This document shows, piece by piece, positions 5,503-6,530 of a DNA stretch of 6,530 nucleotides (position 1 is its first letter; each line of letters opens with the position of its first letter). The position numbers and the translations under genes are program-made. Below the pieces are notes generated by a model that was given only the letters and a program-made list of their open reading frames with translations, did no database searches and was not told where the DNA came from. The stretch is from Pseudomonadaceae bacterium UBA5811. Its GTDB lineage: Bacteria; Pseudomonadota; Gammaproteobacteria; Pseudomonadales; Pseudomonadaceae. Where the stretch lies: NCBI GenBank assembly GCA_002417905.1, contig DIDB01000165.1, positions 1-6,530 on the forward strand, read 5' to 3'.

Positions 5503-6530
5503 ATGCTTAAGCCTTTTCAGAAGGCGCGTTCGCGCCTGTCCGGTTTGTTGGTCTGCTCGTTTCTGCTGACGGGATTGCTGGCTGTCTGCTGGGTGTTCCG
5601 TGGCCGCTTCTGGGATGGCTGGCTGCCACCTGTCCCGGCCGGAGGGCACTGGCCACTGGTGATCACCCTGATGGTTTTTTCTGCACTGTCCCTGCTGCTG
5701 CCCGGCGTCCTGCTGTATCGCCAGCTTGATGAGCTGCAGGCATATTACCGGGCCATGCTGACGGCCCGGGCCCAGACGGATACGTTGGCCCGTCATGACA
5801 GCCTGACCGGGCTGCTGAGCCGGCGGGTGTTTATGGAGCAGCTGTCCGGCTGGCTGTCTACGGCCGGGATTGAGGTAACCGTAGGGTTGTTGGATCTTGA
5901 TCTGTTCCGGCAGGTGAACGATGGCCATGGCCATGCCGTGGGGGATAGCGTGCTCTGTGAGCAGGCGCTCCGGCTGGAGCAGGGCATTTCGGGCAATGAC
6001 GTTCTGGTAGCCCGGGTTGGCGGTGACGAGTTTGCGTTTGCCATCCGGGGGCACCGCTCCCGGGAGCAGCTGTATGAGCTGGCCACCCGGCTGCTGGCCA
6101 GTATGGCCCGCCCCCTGCAGAGTCTGGATGGCCAGCTGGTGGTGACCGCGACCCTGGGGCTGGCCATGGCTCCCCTGGATGGCCGGGAGGCCAGCCTGCT
6201 GCTGCAGCGGGCAGACAGCGCAATGCGACGGGGTAAAAATGCCAGTCGTTCGGTGTTTTATTTCTATGAGCATTCCTTTGATGAGCAGAAACAGGCCCTG
6301 GCCCGTTTTGAGGCTGAGGTGCGCCTGGCGGTGGTAGAGGGACAGATCGTGCCTTTTTATCAGCCAGTGGTCCGTTTGCCGGAGCGGCAGGTCACCGGCT
6401 TCGAGATTCTGGCCCGCTGGATCCATCCGGTCCGGGGCCTACAGTCCCCCGCCACCTTTATTCCGGTGGCGGGACGCCTCGGGCGGATGGAGTGCATGAC
6501 CCGGCGGCTGCCGGGCCGGGCCCGGCCTGA
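5503..6530 (+). CDS. Membrane-anchored GGDEF-EAL cyclic-di-GMP protein (3' end beyond the window)
   Basis: The frame runs open from ATG 5503, with GGGAG at 5491-5495 seven bases upstream, to the window edge, giving 342 residues. Two hydrophobic segments (about 13-32 and 50-72) flank a short, probably periplasmic loop and are followed by a charged linker. The GGDEF domain (about 97-255) opens with HDSLTGLLSRRVF and has the metal-binding LLDLDLFRQVND (129-140), GHGHAVGD (141-148) and an intact GGDEF (173-177). The inhibitory I-site RxxD is replaced by SGND (163-166). The closing ADxALYxAK motif is altered to ADSAMRRGK. The EAL domain starts at about 269 (FEAEVRLAVVEGQIVPFYQPVV); its signature is EIL (301-303) in GFEILARW, keeping the glutamate. 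The remaining catalytic EAL residues lie outside the window. Diguanylate cyclase activity is plausible; phosphodiesterase activity cannot be judged. The upstream gap suggests its own transcription unit. Confidence 0.92.
   Translation, partial: MLKPFQKARSRLSGLLVCSFLLTGLLAVCWVFRGRFWDGWLPPVPAGGHWPLVITLMVFSALSLLLPGVLLYRQLDELQAYYRAMLTARAQTDTLARHDSLTGLLSRRVFMEQLSGWLSTAGIEVTVGLLDLDLFRQVNDGHGHAVGDSVLCEQALRLEQGISGNDVLVARVGGDEFAFAIRGHRSREQLYELATRLLASMARPLQSLDGQLVVTATLGLAMAPLDGREASLLLQRADSAMRRGKNASRSVFYFYEHSFDEQKQALARFEAEVRLAVVEGQIVPFYQPVVRLPERQVTGFEILARWIHPVRGLQSPATFIPVAGRLGRMECMTRRLPGRARP

Noticed and set aside
3099..5937. GGCCATGGCCATG present in both apbC and the GGDEF gene, as a possible dispersed repeat
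   Set aside because: Both copies are coding (A-M-A-M and G-H-G-H in different frames) and short, so coincidence in GC-rich sequence is the simpler explanation.
5458..6426. A 322-codon open frame on the - strand opposite the GGDEF-EAL gene
   Set aside because: The + strand has clear GGDEF and EAL motifs throughout. The - strand product is Q-, G- and H-rich with no family signature.

Overview
The window is a GC-rich stretch of bacterial chromosome with every recognisable gene on the + strand and short gaps between them. The order apbC then dcd, the 188-residue dCTP deaminase, and the DUF2288 gene suggest a betaproteobacterium, probably in or near the Neisseriales. That is an inference from gene order and family knowledge; no rRNA or other direct marker is present.

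Layout. Positions 1-189 are the 3' end of an ArsR-family regulator of the sulfide/persulfide-sensing kind (BigR/SqrR/YgaV). It is followed by a stand-alone DUF442 putative sulfurtransferase (292-639), a type II sulfide:quinone oxidoreductase (644-1852) and a TauE/SafE permease (1876-2685). Together these form a compact sulfide-oxidation and detoxification operon. A perfect 10-bp stem-loop encloses the permease stop codon and marks the end of that block. Next comes apbC/mrp, an Fe-S carrier ATPase starting at a TTG codon (2732-3823), then dcd (3884-4450), a DUF2288 gene (4493-4840) and a gene resembling DUF5064 (4914-5279). A 223-bp gap then holds a long inverted repeat and an AT-rich promoter-like segment. 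The last gene (5503 to the window edge) encodes a membrane-anchored GGDEF-EAL protein cut off inside its EAL domain.

How it works together. The regulator probably releases the operon when reactive sulfur accumulates. SQR then oxidises sulfide to a persulfide or polysulfide and passes electrons to quinone, DUF442 probably transfers the sulfane sulfur, and the permease probably moves a sulfur anion product across the inner membrane. No persulfide dioxygenase is visible, so the later steps must be encoded elsewhere or the product is exported. ApbC and Dcd are housekeeping functions. The GGDEF-EAL gene belongs to cyclic-di-GMP signalling and looks like a separate transcription unit.

Nothing here is a clearly new system. 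The points most worth checking are the stand-alone DUF442 with a rhodanese-length loop, the stem-loop around the permease stop, the two inverted repeats in gaps, and the altered I-site and EIL signature of the GGDEF-EAL protein. No RNA genes, insertion sequences, CRISPR arrays or phage genes were seen.
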